NCBI RefSeq assembly: GCF_001404985.1
Contig: NZ_JRLF01000007.1
Coordinates: forward strand, 186,001-250,000
Direction of reading: 5' to 3'
Length of the DNA: 64,000 bases
Source of the DNA: Flavobacterium aquidurense
GTDB lineage: Bacteria; Bacteroidota; Bacteroidia; Flavobacteriales; Flavobacteriaceae
Shown here: piece by piece, positions 25,459 to 33,584 of the stretch
How positions within the stretch are numbered: the stretch's first letter is position 1
How the letters are laid out: each line of letters begins with the position of its first letter
Notes under the pieces: model-generated
What the model saw: the letters and a program-made list of their open reading frames with translations, nothing else
Told to the model about the DNA's origin: nothing
Databases searched by the model: none
Position numbers and translations under genes: made by a program

Positions 25459-26277
25459 TTATTCTGCTTCCGTTTTTATTGTAATTGGAAGGTTATACGC
25501 AGTTCGAACTGCTTGCCCGTTTAAAACTCCGGGAATCCATTTTGTTTTTAGTGATTTTAGAACTCTTATAGCTTCTTTCCCAATTCCGTAACCCGGATCG
25601 TTTTTTACCATGATATCAGTAAGTGAACCATCTCTTTCGACTACAAACGAAACATAAACTTTTAAGGTTTTCTCTGCATCAAGTTCCGGTCTGTTGAAGT
25701 TGTTGCCTACAAAAGTGTAAAACTTAGCCATTCCTCCCGGAAATTCTGGCAGTTTGTCTAAAATTGCCGGATTTACAGGATCATTAGTTATAACAGGTAC
25801 AACAGCTTCTCCGCCTCCGCCTCCAGTTGTTGGTGTTGCATTTAAAGCAGTCCCAGTTCCTGTAGGATTTTCTACACCGGTAACGTTGTTTGCGTTAGTT
25901 GCAATTTCGGGAGTCGCTTGTTCTGGTGCAGTAATAATTGGATTTGTCAATTGTGTACTGGTAGATGGCGCTGCGGCTGCACTTTGTTGCTGAGGAAGAA
26001 CTTTTTCTTCTGTTTTTGGAATAATCGGATGTACCTCATAAGGTGTTACGATCATTGGACCAGGATCTGTTGGTATTATTTCTACCTGAGAACTCCTGAA
26101 TTTGTTAATTAATACTGATACACTTCCCAAAGCTGCTAACAATAGCAAACCCATAAATAGAGCCGTAATAGTGGTTTTTGAATTTTCCTGGCGTAATTGA
26201 TACGCGCCGTACTCTTTGTTTTTGTTTTCGAAAACAAGATTGGTCCAGCTTGCTTCGTAGATACTTGATTTAGACAT
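25459..26277 (-). CDS. TonB-family energy transducer
   Basis: This 272-residue protein has a short cytoplasmic segment (LVFENKNKEYGAYQLRQEN, typical of Bacteroidota TonB), a membrane helix (about 33-53), a Pro/Thr/Ala-rich periplasmic spacer and a C-terminal TonB domain (about 180-270, with KVYVSFVVERDGSL and TKWIPGVLNGQAVRTAYNLP). It couples the proton-motive force to outer-membrane transporters. No exbBD genes are nearby. It lies 158 bases after the sigma factor gene. Confidence 0.92.
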   Translation of the reverse strand: MSKSSIYEASWTNLVFENKNKEYGAYQLRQENSKTTITALFMGLLLLAALGSVSVLINKFRSSQVEIIPTDPGPMIVTPYEVHPIIPKTEEKVLPQQQSAAAAPSTSTQLTNPIITAPEQATPEIATNANNVTGVENPTGTGTALNATPTTGGGGGEAVVPVITNDPVNPAILDKLPEFPGGMAKFYTFVGNNFNRPELDAEKTLKVYVSFVVERDGSLTDIMVKNDPGYGIGKEAIRVLKSLKTKWIPGVLNGQAVRTAYNLPITIKTEAE

Positions 26278-26435
26278 GATTTATGGATTTTAAGGTTAAG
26301 TAACGTTAAATCATAAGCAATAAGTTTTTTTTGGGTTTAGCTGCAAAAAGAAATATTGCAGTTTTAATGTGTGAATAATTTACTTTTTTAAGAATAAAGT
26401 GAACAAAATGTTATTCTTTATCTAAAGATAATAAA

Positions 26436-26987
26436 TTATCTATTACGTTCGATGATTTCTGCTAATAATTTTTTAGCTCGAAGTAATTTTACTTTTACAT
26501 TGCTTAAAGGCTCGTTAATTTTAACGGCAATTTCCTGATAAGTCATTTCCTGAAAATAACGAAATTGAATTACTTCCTGATAATGTGGTTTTAATTCTTT
26601 AATGCAGAGAAGTAATCGCGAAAGGTTTTGTTCTTTAATCAAAGCATCTTCAGCAGATGGAGTAGTATCGGCAATATTGTATGCCTGTTGGTCTTCAGTA
26701 TCAGTGATTTCAATAAAAAGATTGGTTTTCTTTTTACGAAGCAAATCAATATAAACATTTTTTGCAATAGCAATTAACCATGTATTGAATTGAAATTCAG
26801 GATTGTAGGAGGCAATTTTGTCAAAAGCTTTTGAGAAGGTTTCAATAGTGATATCTTCGGCAGTAGTTTCATTTTCAGTACGCTTTAGCATAAAGCCGTA
26901 CACTTCATTCCAGAAATAATCTAATAAAAAAGTAAAGGCGATTTGATCGCCCTTTTTTGCTTTTTCTATTTTAGAATTTATTTCCAA
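26436..26987 (-). CDS. ECF-type RNA polymerase sigma factor
   Basis: This 183-residue sigma-70 family protein has only regions 2 and 4. Region 2 includes ENETTAEDITIETFSKAFDKI and FNTWLIAIAKNVYIDLLRKKK; region 4 includes EVIQFRYFQEMTYQEIAVKI with the helix-turn-helix. The start overlaps the end of the glycosyltransferase gene by 10 bp, so the two are probably co-transcribed. No anti-sigma factor gene is adjacent, which is unusual for ECF factors. Its target promoters cannot be inferred. Confidence 0.9.
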   Translation of the reverse strand: MEINSKIEKAKKGDQIAFTFLLDYFWNEVYGFMLKRTENETTAEDITIETFSKAFDKIASYNPEFQFNTWLIAIAKNVYIDLLRKKKTNLFIEITDTEDQQAYNIADTTPSAEDALIKEQNLSRLLLCIKELKPHYQEVIQFRYFQEMTYQEIAVKINEPLSNVKVKLLRAKKLLAEIIERNR

Positions 26988-28084
26988 TATACAGGTTTTG
27001 AAAAGATATTAGTTATAAAGATATTAATTTGCGTAAATATAAGCATGATTTCTATGATAGGAAACCATACTTTAAGGTCATTTTCTTTTAATTTCCCAGC
27101 TGAAAATCCAATTACAGTCCATGCTACAGTATAGCGTGTTGCTAAAATTGCCAGTACTGCAATCCATTGAAATTGGAAAGCTAATAAGACTATAACTAAG
27201 ATAAAGAAAAATAATTGTGAAATGAAAAAAAGACCCAATTGCATTTTGTCGAAAAATTTATAATATTCTGCAGTAGAAATGTGTCTTCTTTTTTGGGTAA
27301 ACCATTCTCCGTAAGTCTCTTTTGGTTTAGAATAAGTAAAACTTTCAGGTGCGTATGATATAGTGGTATTACTTTTATTTGCTGCCTGGTTTATGAATAA
27401 ATCATCATCACCGGAACGAATCTGAATATGTTCAATAAAACCATTAACATTAAAAAACTCTTCTTTTTTATAGGCTAAATTTCGACCAACTCCCATATAT
27501 GGAAGCCCTAATTTTGCCCATGAAAAATATTGTACAGCTGTTAAAACAGTTTCAAAACGAATAATCTTATTCAATAAAGAACGCTCAATTTTTTCATAAC
27601 CGCCATATCCTAAAACAATTGTTTTATTCATGGTAAATTGTGAAGTCATTGCGGTGATCCATTCTTTTGATGTTGGATAACAATCAGCATCTGTAAAAAG
27701 TAAATATTCTTTTTTAGAGGCTTTGATTCCTAAGGTTAAAGCATATTTTTTATTACCCCAAAAGGCTTCATTGTTCTGTACTTTTACCAATCTGATATTA
27801 GGATATTGTTGCTCAAATTGCTCAAAAACTTCTAAGGTTTCGTCGCTTGAAGCATCATCGATTAAAACAATTTCGAAGTCAGGATAGTCTTGCTCTGCTA
27901 AAAGCGGAATGAACTTTTTAACGTTTTCTTCTTCATTTTTGGCACACACAATTACTGAAACAGGAAGTTTTTTTGATGTAATCTCTTGTGGTTTACCAAA
28001 AGCAAATTTTCCAAAAATTCCTAAGTAGTAGAAAACCTGGATAAAAACAATAGCAATAAAGAAGTAAAATAAAGTTATAAGCAT
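26978..28084 (-). CDS. Membrane glycosyltransferase, family 2
   Basis: This 368-residue protein has an N-terminal membrane helix, a GT2 domain beginning VSVIVCAKNEEENV with IVLIDDASSDET and the catalytic-metal motif FTDADC, the acceptor GDDDLF (EDD-like) and a Q/RxxRW-like QKRRH motif. Two or three C-terminal membrane helices follow. It most likely transfers a sugar to a lipid or polymer at the inner membrane. The acceptor is unknown. No other glycan genes flank it. Confidence 0.9.
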   Translation of the reverse strand: MLITLFYFFIAIVFIQVFYYLGIFGKFAFGKPQEITSKKLPVSVIVCAKNEEENVKKFIPLLAEQDYPDFEIVLIDDASSDETLEVFEQFEQQYPNIRLVKVQNNEAFWGNKKYALTLGIKASKKEYLLFTDADCYPTSKEWITAMTSQFTMNKTIVLGYGGYEKIERSLLNKIIRFETVLTAVQYFSWAKLGLPYMGVGRNLAYKKEEFFNVNGFIEHIQIRSGDDDLFINQAANKSNTTISYAPESFTYSKPKETYGEWFTQKRRHISTAEYYKFFDKMQLGLFFISQLFFFILVIVLLAFQFQWIAVLAILATRYTVAWTVIGFSAGKLKENDLKVWFPIIEIMLIFTQINIFITNIFSKPVYWK

Positions 28085-28122
28085 CTGTTTTAATGTCTTT
28101 TAATTTCTGAATCTTGCGAGTG

Positions 28123-28130
28123 CAAATGTA
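28123..28130 (-). promoter_or_regulatory. -7 element of the GT2/sigma operon
   Basis: TACATTTG on the minus strand, about 40 bases before the ATG at 28084. Confidence 0.5.
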
Positions 28131-28166
28131 CTTATGAATTCCTAGATTTCAATGGCTAAACCCAAT

Positions 28167-28781
28167 TTACTTTCGGCATTTCGACATTTCTTTTGCAACA
28201 GCAATAGCCTGAGGGTTTTCGGTTTTTTCTAATTCAGAAATTATGTTTTTATAATTATGATCATCACGGTTTTGAGATAGTTTTTTGGTTGCCTGAATCT
28301 CATCGATTTCGATTTCAAAACCAAAAATCCCTCTCGCTTCACGCATTGTCTTGGTTGATAAATTCTCGACACGGACCGGATTCTCAGATGTGGCTTCGTA
28401 TTTATCAACCAATTTTTTAAGTTGCTCTATTGATGTTTCTTCATCGACAATTTTAATTCGGCCATAAACATGTACGGCTATATAATTCCAGGTTGGTACA
28501 TTTTCATGATCATACCATGAAGATGATATATAACTATGAGGGCCGGAAAACACAGCTAATACCTGATCGTTTTCTGCAAAACCTTCTGCCTGTGGATTCA
28601 GTTTTGAAATATGCCCTTGCAAAATCTCCTTTCCGTCAGCATTAACTTCAAGTTCTATCGGAATATGTGTCGCACATAATTTTCCATGAGTTTGATTGAT
28701 TAAAATACCAAAACTATTTTCTTTCAAAAAAGTCCTGATTGATTCCGGATCTTCGTCTTTGTATAAATTTGGAGTATACAT
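28167..28781 (-). CDS. PaiB-like FMN-binding protein
   Basis: This 204-residue protein belongs to the PaiB/FMN-binding split-barrel family: MYTPNLYKDEDPESIRTFLK, FGILINQTHGKLCATHIP, QGHISKLNPQ, FSGPHSYISSSWY and VPTWNYIAVHVYG. In Bacillus, PaiB with the acetyltransferase PaiA represses sporulation and protease genes. Here a GNAT gene ends 1 base upstream, giving a PaiA-PaiB-like pair by position. Sporulation is not expected in this organism, so the role is open. Confidence 0.88.
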   Translation of the reverse strand: MYTPNLYKDEDPESIRTFLKENSFGILINQTHGKLCATHIPIELEVNADGKEILQGHISKLNPQAEGFAENDQVLAVFSGPHSYISSSWYDHENVPTWNYIAVHVYGRIKIVDEETSIEQLKKLVDKYEATSENPVRVENLSTKTMREARGIFGFEIEIDEIQATKKLSQNRDDHNYKNIISELEKTENPQAIAVAKEMSKCRK

Positions 28782-28782
28782 T

Positions 28783-29250
28783 TTATAATTTTTTATTTAA
28801 AGATTTCCCCAGACAAATAGCTTCTGGTCGATCTGTATATTTTCCGTAATTCGGAATTACTTTATAACCTTGTTTTTGGTAAAACTGAACGGCGCTTTCA
28901 TTTTTGACCCGTGTTTCTAAAACCAAATCACTATAACCAATAATAGCAGCATTATCTTCTAAAAATGCTAAAATTGTTTGTCCAATTTTCTTTCCAGGAA
29001 CTTTAGCATACATCCGTTTTACTTCTCCAATATTCCCATCAATTGGTCTGATGGCGCCGCAACCTACAATTTCAGAATTAATTTCAGCTACAACAAATAC
29101 AAATTTTGAATTTTCATTTTCCCAGTCCTGAAAAGAATTCTTTCCATCACTTCCAAAACGAAGATAAAGATTTTCCGACAATTCTTCTGTAATTGCTAAA
29201 GCTTTTTCGTTGTCTGGGTTTGTGATTTTTATGGAAACCAATTCTTTCAT
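28783..29250 (-). CDS. GNAT-family N-acetyltransferase
   Basis: This 155-residue acetyltransferase has VAEINSEIVGCGAIRP (strands 2-4), the acetyl-CoA loop region VKRMYAKVPGKKIGQTILAF, then VLETRVKNESAVQFYQKQGY. The usual Q/RxxGxG/A loop reads PGKKIGQ. Substrate is unknown. It forms a tight operon with the PaiB-like gene, which suggests a PaiA-like role, but the sequence is only generically GNAT. Confidence 0.88.
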   Translation of the reverse strand: MKELVSIKITNPDNEKALAITEELSENLYLRFGSDGKNSFQDWENENSKFVFVVAEINSEIVGCGAIRPIDGNIGEVKRMYAKVPGKKIGQTILAFLEDNAAIIGYSDLVLETRVKNESAVQFYQKQGYKVIPNYGKYTDRPEAICLGKSLNKKL

Positions 29251-29346
29251 TATTACTTAAAAAACTTTGACTTACCTCAGTCTGACTATAAATTAATTAG
29301 TGAAATTACTTCTTCTGTTCCTTTCGTTCGGGGTGTAGCGTAAAAT

Positions 29347-30360
29347 CTAAATCACATTAACTTCAGCTTCAATATGAATTCCGAATTTTTCGAAAACCGT
29401 TTTTTGGACATCTTTTGAAACAGCTAAAATTTCCTGTCCCGTTGCGTTTCCGTAATTTACTAAAACCAGCGCTTGATTTTTATGAACTCCTGCATCACCA
29501 AAACGTTTTCCTTTAAAACCTGCTTGTTCAATTAACCAGCCTGCAGGAACTTTTACTTCGGTTTCTGAAACTTCGTAATATTTCATTTCAGGAAACTCTT
29601 GGTGGATTTTTTCGAAATCAGATTTCAGTAAAATCGGATTCTTAAAGAAACTCCCGCTATTTCCCAGTTCTTTCGGGTCTGGTAATTTACTTTGTCTAAT
29701 GGCGATTACAGCATTACTCACATCTTTTAAAGTTGGGGTTGTAATATTATTTTTAGCCAATTCAGCAGTAATATCTCCGTATGAAGTATTGATTTTATGA
29801 TTTCGTTTGGTGAGTTTATAAACTACAGATGTTATAATGTATTGGTCTTTTACTTCATTTTTAAAGATGCTTTCCCTGTATCCGAAATTGCATTCAGGAT
29901 TAGTAAAAGTTTTTATTTCCTGAGTTTCGATATTCAGGGCTTCACACGAAACAAAAGTGTCTTTTATTTCAGTTCCGTAAGCACCAATGTTCTGAACCGG
30001 AGTTGTTCCCACATTTCCGGGAATCAGGGACATATTCTCTAAACCGCCAAAATTATTGTCGATTGTGTAAAGTACGAAATCGTGCCAAGTTTCTCCGGCT
30101 TGGCTTTCAACCCAAACGAAATCCTCATCTTCCTTAATGATTTTTTTACCTTTTAAATCAATATGAATGACTAAAGCGTCAATATCTTTGGTCAAAAGCA
30201 TATTGCTTCCTCCGCCTAAAATAAATTTTTTCTCGTCTTTGTGTTCTTTCAAAATAGTTTTCAATTCATCGACTGAATGAACGGCAACAAATTGTTTTGC
30301 TTTGGCTTCGATGCCAAAAGTATTATAGTTTTTTAAAGAAAAATTGGATTGGATTTCCAT
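29347..30360 (-). CDS. murB: UDP-N-acetylenolpyruvoylglucosamine reductase MurB (type I)
   Basis: This 337-residue FAD enzyme reduces enolpyruvyl-UDP-GlcNAc to UDP-MurNAc in peptidoglycan synthesis. The FAD-binding part has KKFILGGGSNMLL and the NMSLIPGNVGTTPVQNIGAYG region. The substrate domain carries the catalytic serine in LGNSGSFFKNP and a glutamate near the C-terminus (IEAEV). Its length and YREsIFK-type segment match the type I form. It is monocistronic. Confidence 0.97.
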   Translation of the reverse strand: MEIQSNFSLKNYNTFGIEAKAKQFVAVHSVDELKTILKEHKDEKKFILGGGSNMLLTKDIDALVIHIDLKGKKIIKEDEDFVWVESQAGETWHDFVLYTIDNNFGGLENMSLIPGNVGTTPVQNIGAYGTEIKDTFVSCEALNIETQEIKTFTNPECNFGYRESIFKNEVKDQYIITSVVYKLTKRNHKINTSYGDITAELAKNNITTPTLKDVSNAVIAIRQSKLPDPKELGNSGSFFKNPILLKSDFEKIHQEFPEMKYYEVSETEVKVPAGWLIEQAGFKGKRFGDAGVHKNQALVLVNYGNATGQEILAVSKDVQKTVFEKFGIHIEAEVNVI

Positions 30361-30407
30361 AAATAAAAGGCTTTTTGAGTCCCGAAATATTGGGATAATT
30401 CTGAGTT

Positions 30408-30415
30408 CAAAAGTA
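30408..30415 (-). promoter_or_regulatory. murB -7 element
   Basis: TACTTTTG on the minus strand, 47 bases before the ATG. Confidence 0.5.
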
Positions 30416-30511
30416 ACGATTATAATTTATCTGAATAGATTTTCTATAAAATAACAAACAATAAAATAATAGAAATATGTGAAAAAAAGAAATAAACCGT
30501 TTTGGGAACTT

Positions 30512-31615
30512 TTATTTTATAGCTTCGATAAATTGCTCCATTTCTTTCATAGTGCCAATGGTAATTCTGGTCCATTTTCCGTTTTCTTCATAGATTCTCG
30601 TGCCCATTATATTATGATCTTCTAATTGTTTGAAATAATCTTTCTTGTAATTTTCTAAAGAGAAATAAACAAAGTTCGAATAAGACGGAATGCAGGTTAA
30701 GTTGAGTTGAGTAAGCTGATCAATCGTATATTTTTTAACCTCTTCGTTTGCAGTATAAACCTGTTGAATAAATTTTTGATCGCCTAACGATGCGATTGCA
30801 GCAGCTGTAGAAACGACAGTGATGGTCAGGTTTGGTGATGATTTTAAAATACTAATTTCATTAATTGTTGCAGAATTCGCAACCGCATAACCTACGCGTG
30901 CACCAGCTAAACCGTACATTTTTGAGAAAGTTTTGGTTATAATCAAGTTTTTATTTTCAAGGACAAGATCGCTTAATGATTGTTCTTTTGTAAAATCGAT
31001 ATAAGCTTCATCAACAAAGACAAGCGCTTTTTTAGTGGCTTCTTTTATAAAAGACACTAAATTTTCTCTCTTGCATATTGTTCCTGTTGGATTGTTAGGA
31101 TTACAGATATAAATCATTTTGGTATCTGAATCAATTGCCTTTAAAATTGCTGTTAAATCGTGTTTTTTATCTTTGGTTAACGGAACGGTAATTTTTTTTA
31201 AGCCTAATTTTTCAGAAGGATCAGTCCAATAGTCATAAGTAGTTTCAGCCATAATAAAATTGCCTTTGCTTAAAGCTGAGTATTGAAGAACCAGATCTAA
31301 AATTTCTGTTGAACCTGCACCAAGCAAAATATTATTATCTGAAATATTATTCTTTTTAGCAATAGCCGCAATTAATTCAGGATAAAGATTCCAACCATAA
31401 CGATTGCTGTTATTTACACTTTTGGTCATAGCAATTCGTGCCAAAGGAGAAGGACCGTATGGATTTTCGTTTGAGCGTAATAAAATAGGAGACTTGTCTA
31501 AATTAGAAGAAATATAATCTTCTGCCGGAGAATTTGCAAAACTTTCAAATGGGATTATACTTAATCCTACTGCGCCTAAACTTACTTTTTTTAACCAGTT
31601 TCTTCTATTATTCAT
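30512..31615 (-). CDS. Tat-exported PLP-dependent aminotransferase (HisC-like)
   Basis: This 367-residue fold-type I aminotransferase resembles histidinol-phosphate aminotransferase: SNENPYGPSPLA, CNPNNPTGT, VDEAYIDF, and TKTFSKMYGLAGARVGY with the PLP lysine at 232. It begins with an apparent twin-arginine signal, NNRRNWLKK, then a hydrophobic stretch and an ANSPAED cleavage-like region (about 27-30). That implies periplasmic action rather than cytosolic histidine synthesis, and no his genes are nearby. The substrate is unknown. Confidence 0.88.
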   Translation of the reverse strand: MNNRRNWLKKVSLGAVGLSIIPFESFANSPAEDYISSNLDKSPILLRSNENPYGPSPLARIAMTKSVNNSNRYGWNLYPELIAAIAKKNNISDNNILLGAGSTEILDLVLQYSALSKGNFIMAETTYDYWTDPSEKLGLKKITVPLTKDKKHDLTAILKAIDSDTKMIYICNPNNPTGTICKRENLVSFIKEATKKALVFVDEAYIDFTKEQSLSDLVLENKNLIITKTFSKMYGLAGARVGYAVANSATINEISILKSSPNLTITVVSTAAAIASLGDQKFIQQVYTANEEVKKYTIDQLTQLNLTCIPSYSNFVYFSLENYKKDYFKQLEDHNIMGTRIYEENGKWTRITIGTMKEMEQFIEAIK

Positions 31616-31702
31616 ATCTTTTTTAGATTAAATTAAATGATTTAATAGTAAGTCGTTGGAATTAAAGAAATGTTACTGTGATATTAAGTATGAGTTTTTA
31701 CC

Positions 31703-31750
31703 GCAAAGTTCACAAAGCTTAGATTAATAAAAAAGCTTTGCGAACTTTGC
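31703..31750 (-). terminator. Hairpin downstream of the GT4 gene
   Basis: GCAAAGTTCACAAAGCTT (31703-31720) pairs with AAGCTTTGCGAACTTTGC (31733-31750) with one mismatch. It is placed directly after the minus-strand glycosyltransferase stop. The U-tract is weak, so it may instead be an intergenic repeat. Confidence 0.5.
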
Positions 31751-31752
31751 GC

Positions 31753-32811
31753 TTAATTTTTATGTAAGTTCAGCAACTCATGATATTTATCCGAAATAAT
31801 TTTCATATTAATATCATAGTTCGCGTTTTCCTCGACAAATTTCCTGTTTTGAATAATAGTATTATTTCGGGATTCAGTATTTTCAAAACTCCAAATCAAT
31901 TCGTTAGCCAGCATTTCGATATTATCAATTTCTATTAATTGTCCGTTTTCGCGATGTTTGATCCAGCTTTGATTTCCCGGAATGTCTGAAACTACAGGAT
32001 AGCAACTACATGCCATTGCTTCGAATAAAGATGCCGAAACACCTTCGGTAATTGGCATGCTGATATAAATATTTGATTGCTGCAATAATTTGGGAAGATC
32101 GGTATTTGGAATTCTCCCAGTAAAAATCACTTTGTTTTCTATTTGTAATGCTGCGGCTAAATCTTTTAAAGATTGTAATCTTGTTCCGTCACCAACAATA
32201 GTCAATGAAAAATCAATTTCTTTTTGATGTAAAATTGCAAAAGCTTTTAAAATAGAGTCATGACGATATTCAGGTTGTAAAGACCGTGTTACAATAGCTT
32301 CAATTTTGTTTGAATTATTGACTGAAGGAGAAAAAAGAGATAAATCTATTCCTTTCGGGATGACCAAAACTTTATTCATGTCGACGCCAATTGCTTTCAT
32401 CGAAATGGTCATAACCGGACCCCAGGCATGAATTAAATCGGCTTTTTTGAAAGCGTGTTTTTGAATAATTTTTTTAAAAGGTAATAAAACAGAACCTTCG
32501 GGCCACAAATCAGTTCGGCCTTGTTGTGCTATAGCAATAGGATGCATACCGGAAATTGCAGCAAGAAAACCATAACTTGTTGTTCTTTCGGCAATAATCA
32601 TATCCGGTTTTTCTTTCCTGATTGTTTTACGAATAGAAATAGGAGAGAAGGCATATTCTATAATCCTTTTAAAGCGATTCAGTTTTGAATTATTTGGTGT
32701 TTGAAGTTCCCAGGTGCAAATTTCAAAATCTCCAAATTCTTTCAAACCTTTCATCCAGGTTATAGCATCGGCTCGGTAGGATTCTCCCAGAAAAAGTATC
32801 TTTCTTTTCAT
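31753..32811 (-). CDS. Glycosyltransferase family 4 (GT-B)
   Basis: This 352-residue cytosolic glycosyltransferase has an N-terminal acceptor domain (ILFLGESYRADA) and a C-terminal donor domain. The latter has VTRSLQPEYRHD, VGDGTRLQSLKDL, VIFTGRIPN and the E-x7-E motif ITEGVSASLFEAMAC. These mark a retaining GT4 enzyme that uses a nucleotide sugar. The glycan is not identifiable. It is single, not in a capsule or LPS cluster. Its -7 element ends within 5 bases of the ATG. Confidence 0.9.
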   Translation of the reverse strand: MKRKILFLGESYRADAITWMKGLKEFGDFEICTWELQTPNNSKLNRFKRIIEYAFSPISIRKTIRKEKPDMIIAERTTSYGFLAAISGMHPIAIAQQGRTDLWPEGSVLLPFKKIIQKHAFKKADLIHAWGPVMTISMKAIGVDMNKVLVIPKGIDLSLFSPSVNNSNKIEAIVTRSLQPEYRHDSILKAFAILHQKEIDFSLTIVGDGTRLQSLKDLAAALQIENKVIFTGRIPNTDLPKLLQQSNIYISMPITEGVSASLFEAMACSCYPVVSDIPGNQSWIKHRENGQLIEIDNIEMLANELIWSFENTESRNNTIIQNRKFVEENANYDINMKIISDKYHELLNLHKN

Positions 32812-32815
32812 TCGG

Positions 32816-32823
32816 CAAACTTA
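32816..32823 (-). promoter_or_regulatory. -7 element abutting the GT4 start codon
   Basis: TAAGTTTG on the minus strand, 4 bases before the ATG (32809-32811). The transcript is predicted to be leaderless. Confidence 0.5.
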
Positions 32824-32832
32824 ATTTTTTTT

Positions 32833-32882
32833 GCCACAGATTAAAAGATTTTAAGGATTATTAATCTGAATTAATCTGTGGC
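32833..32882. repeat. Intergenic inverted repeat, GCCACAGATTAA type
   Basis: GCCACAGATTAA (32833-32844) and TTAATCTGTGGC (32871-32882): perfect 12-bp arms with AAGATTTTAAGGATTATTAA between them. Confidence 0.65.
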
Positions 32883-32893
32883 GAAACTTTTAT

Positions 32894-33574
32894 CTAGAAT
32901 TCGTCTTCTGTTTCTAAAGCACGATTAATGAACTCGTTTAAAGGTTTTAAAGCGATTAGTTTTTTGCTCATTTTGGCTACAAAGTCTTTTTGAGTGACTT
33001 CTGAGATGTCATATTTTTGAGTTGCGGTGAAGCTTTTTAGTTTTAAAAACTCAATTGCAGGATGGTCTTTTTCGTAACCTCTTGGTGGATTTTTAAGCGA
33101 ATTGTTTTCATCGATATCTAAACTTCCAAATTCTTTTTTGAAATCTTTATTTTTTAAAATAGCTTCTAAGTCATCATGGAAAAAAGCAATTTCCTTGCGG
33201 ACTTTCTTTAATTGATCCGGCTCTGGAGAATAAAATCCTCCGGCAATAAAACTGGCGCCTTTTTCGATATGTACATAATATCCGGAACGATTTTGTCCTT
33301 TTGCGCCTGATGAAAGCCAAACGCCTAAATGTGCTTTATAAGGAGATTTGTCTTTTGAGAACCGTATGTCGCGATTGATACGAAATGTACAATGTTTAAC
33401 CTCTAATAATTCTAATGAAGGATCAAGTGGTTTCATTGCGTCCAGAAAATCACTTACCAATTGGTGATAATCTTTTTTGAAAATCTCGTATCGCTTTTTA
33501 TTGTCCTGAAACCAATCTCTGTTGTTATTCTTTTTTAAATCGTCTAAAAATTGCAATGATTCTTTCGTTAGCAT
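32894..33574 (-). CDS. DUF2461 family protein
   Basis: This 226-residue protein of the DUF2461/TIGR02453 family has FLDDLKKNNNRDWFQDNKKRYE, RINRDIRFSKDKSPYKAHLG, GYYVHIEKGASFIAGGFYSP and a C-terminal KDFVAKMSKKLIALKPLNEF. It is soluble, with no signal. The family is widespread but has no assigned function. It starts 11 bases after the rhodanese-thioredoxin gene stop, so the two are probably in one transcript. Confidence 0.92.
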   Translation of the reverse strand: MLTKESLQFLDDLKKNNNRDWFQDNKKRYEIFKKDYHQLVSDFLDAMKPLDPSLELLEVKHCTFRINRDIRFSKDKSPYKAHLGVWLSSGAKGQNRSGYYVHIEKGASFIAGGFYSPEPDQLKKVRKEIAFFHDDLEAILKNKDFKKEFGSLDIDENNSLKNPPRGYEKDHPAIEFLKLKSFTATQKYDISEVTQKDFVAKMSKKLIALKPLNEFINRALETEDEF

Positions 33575-33584
33575 ATTCTTTGTT

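Noticed and set aside
30512..31615. Assignment as hisC of histidine biosynthesis
   Set aside because: The Tat-type signal and lack of his neighbours argue against it, although the fold is HisC-like.
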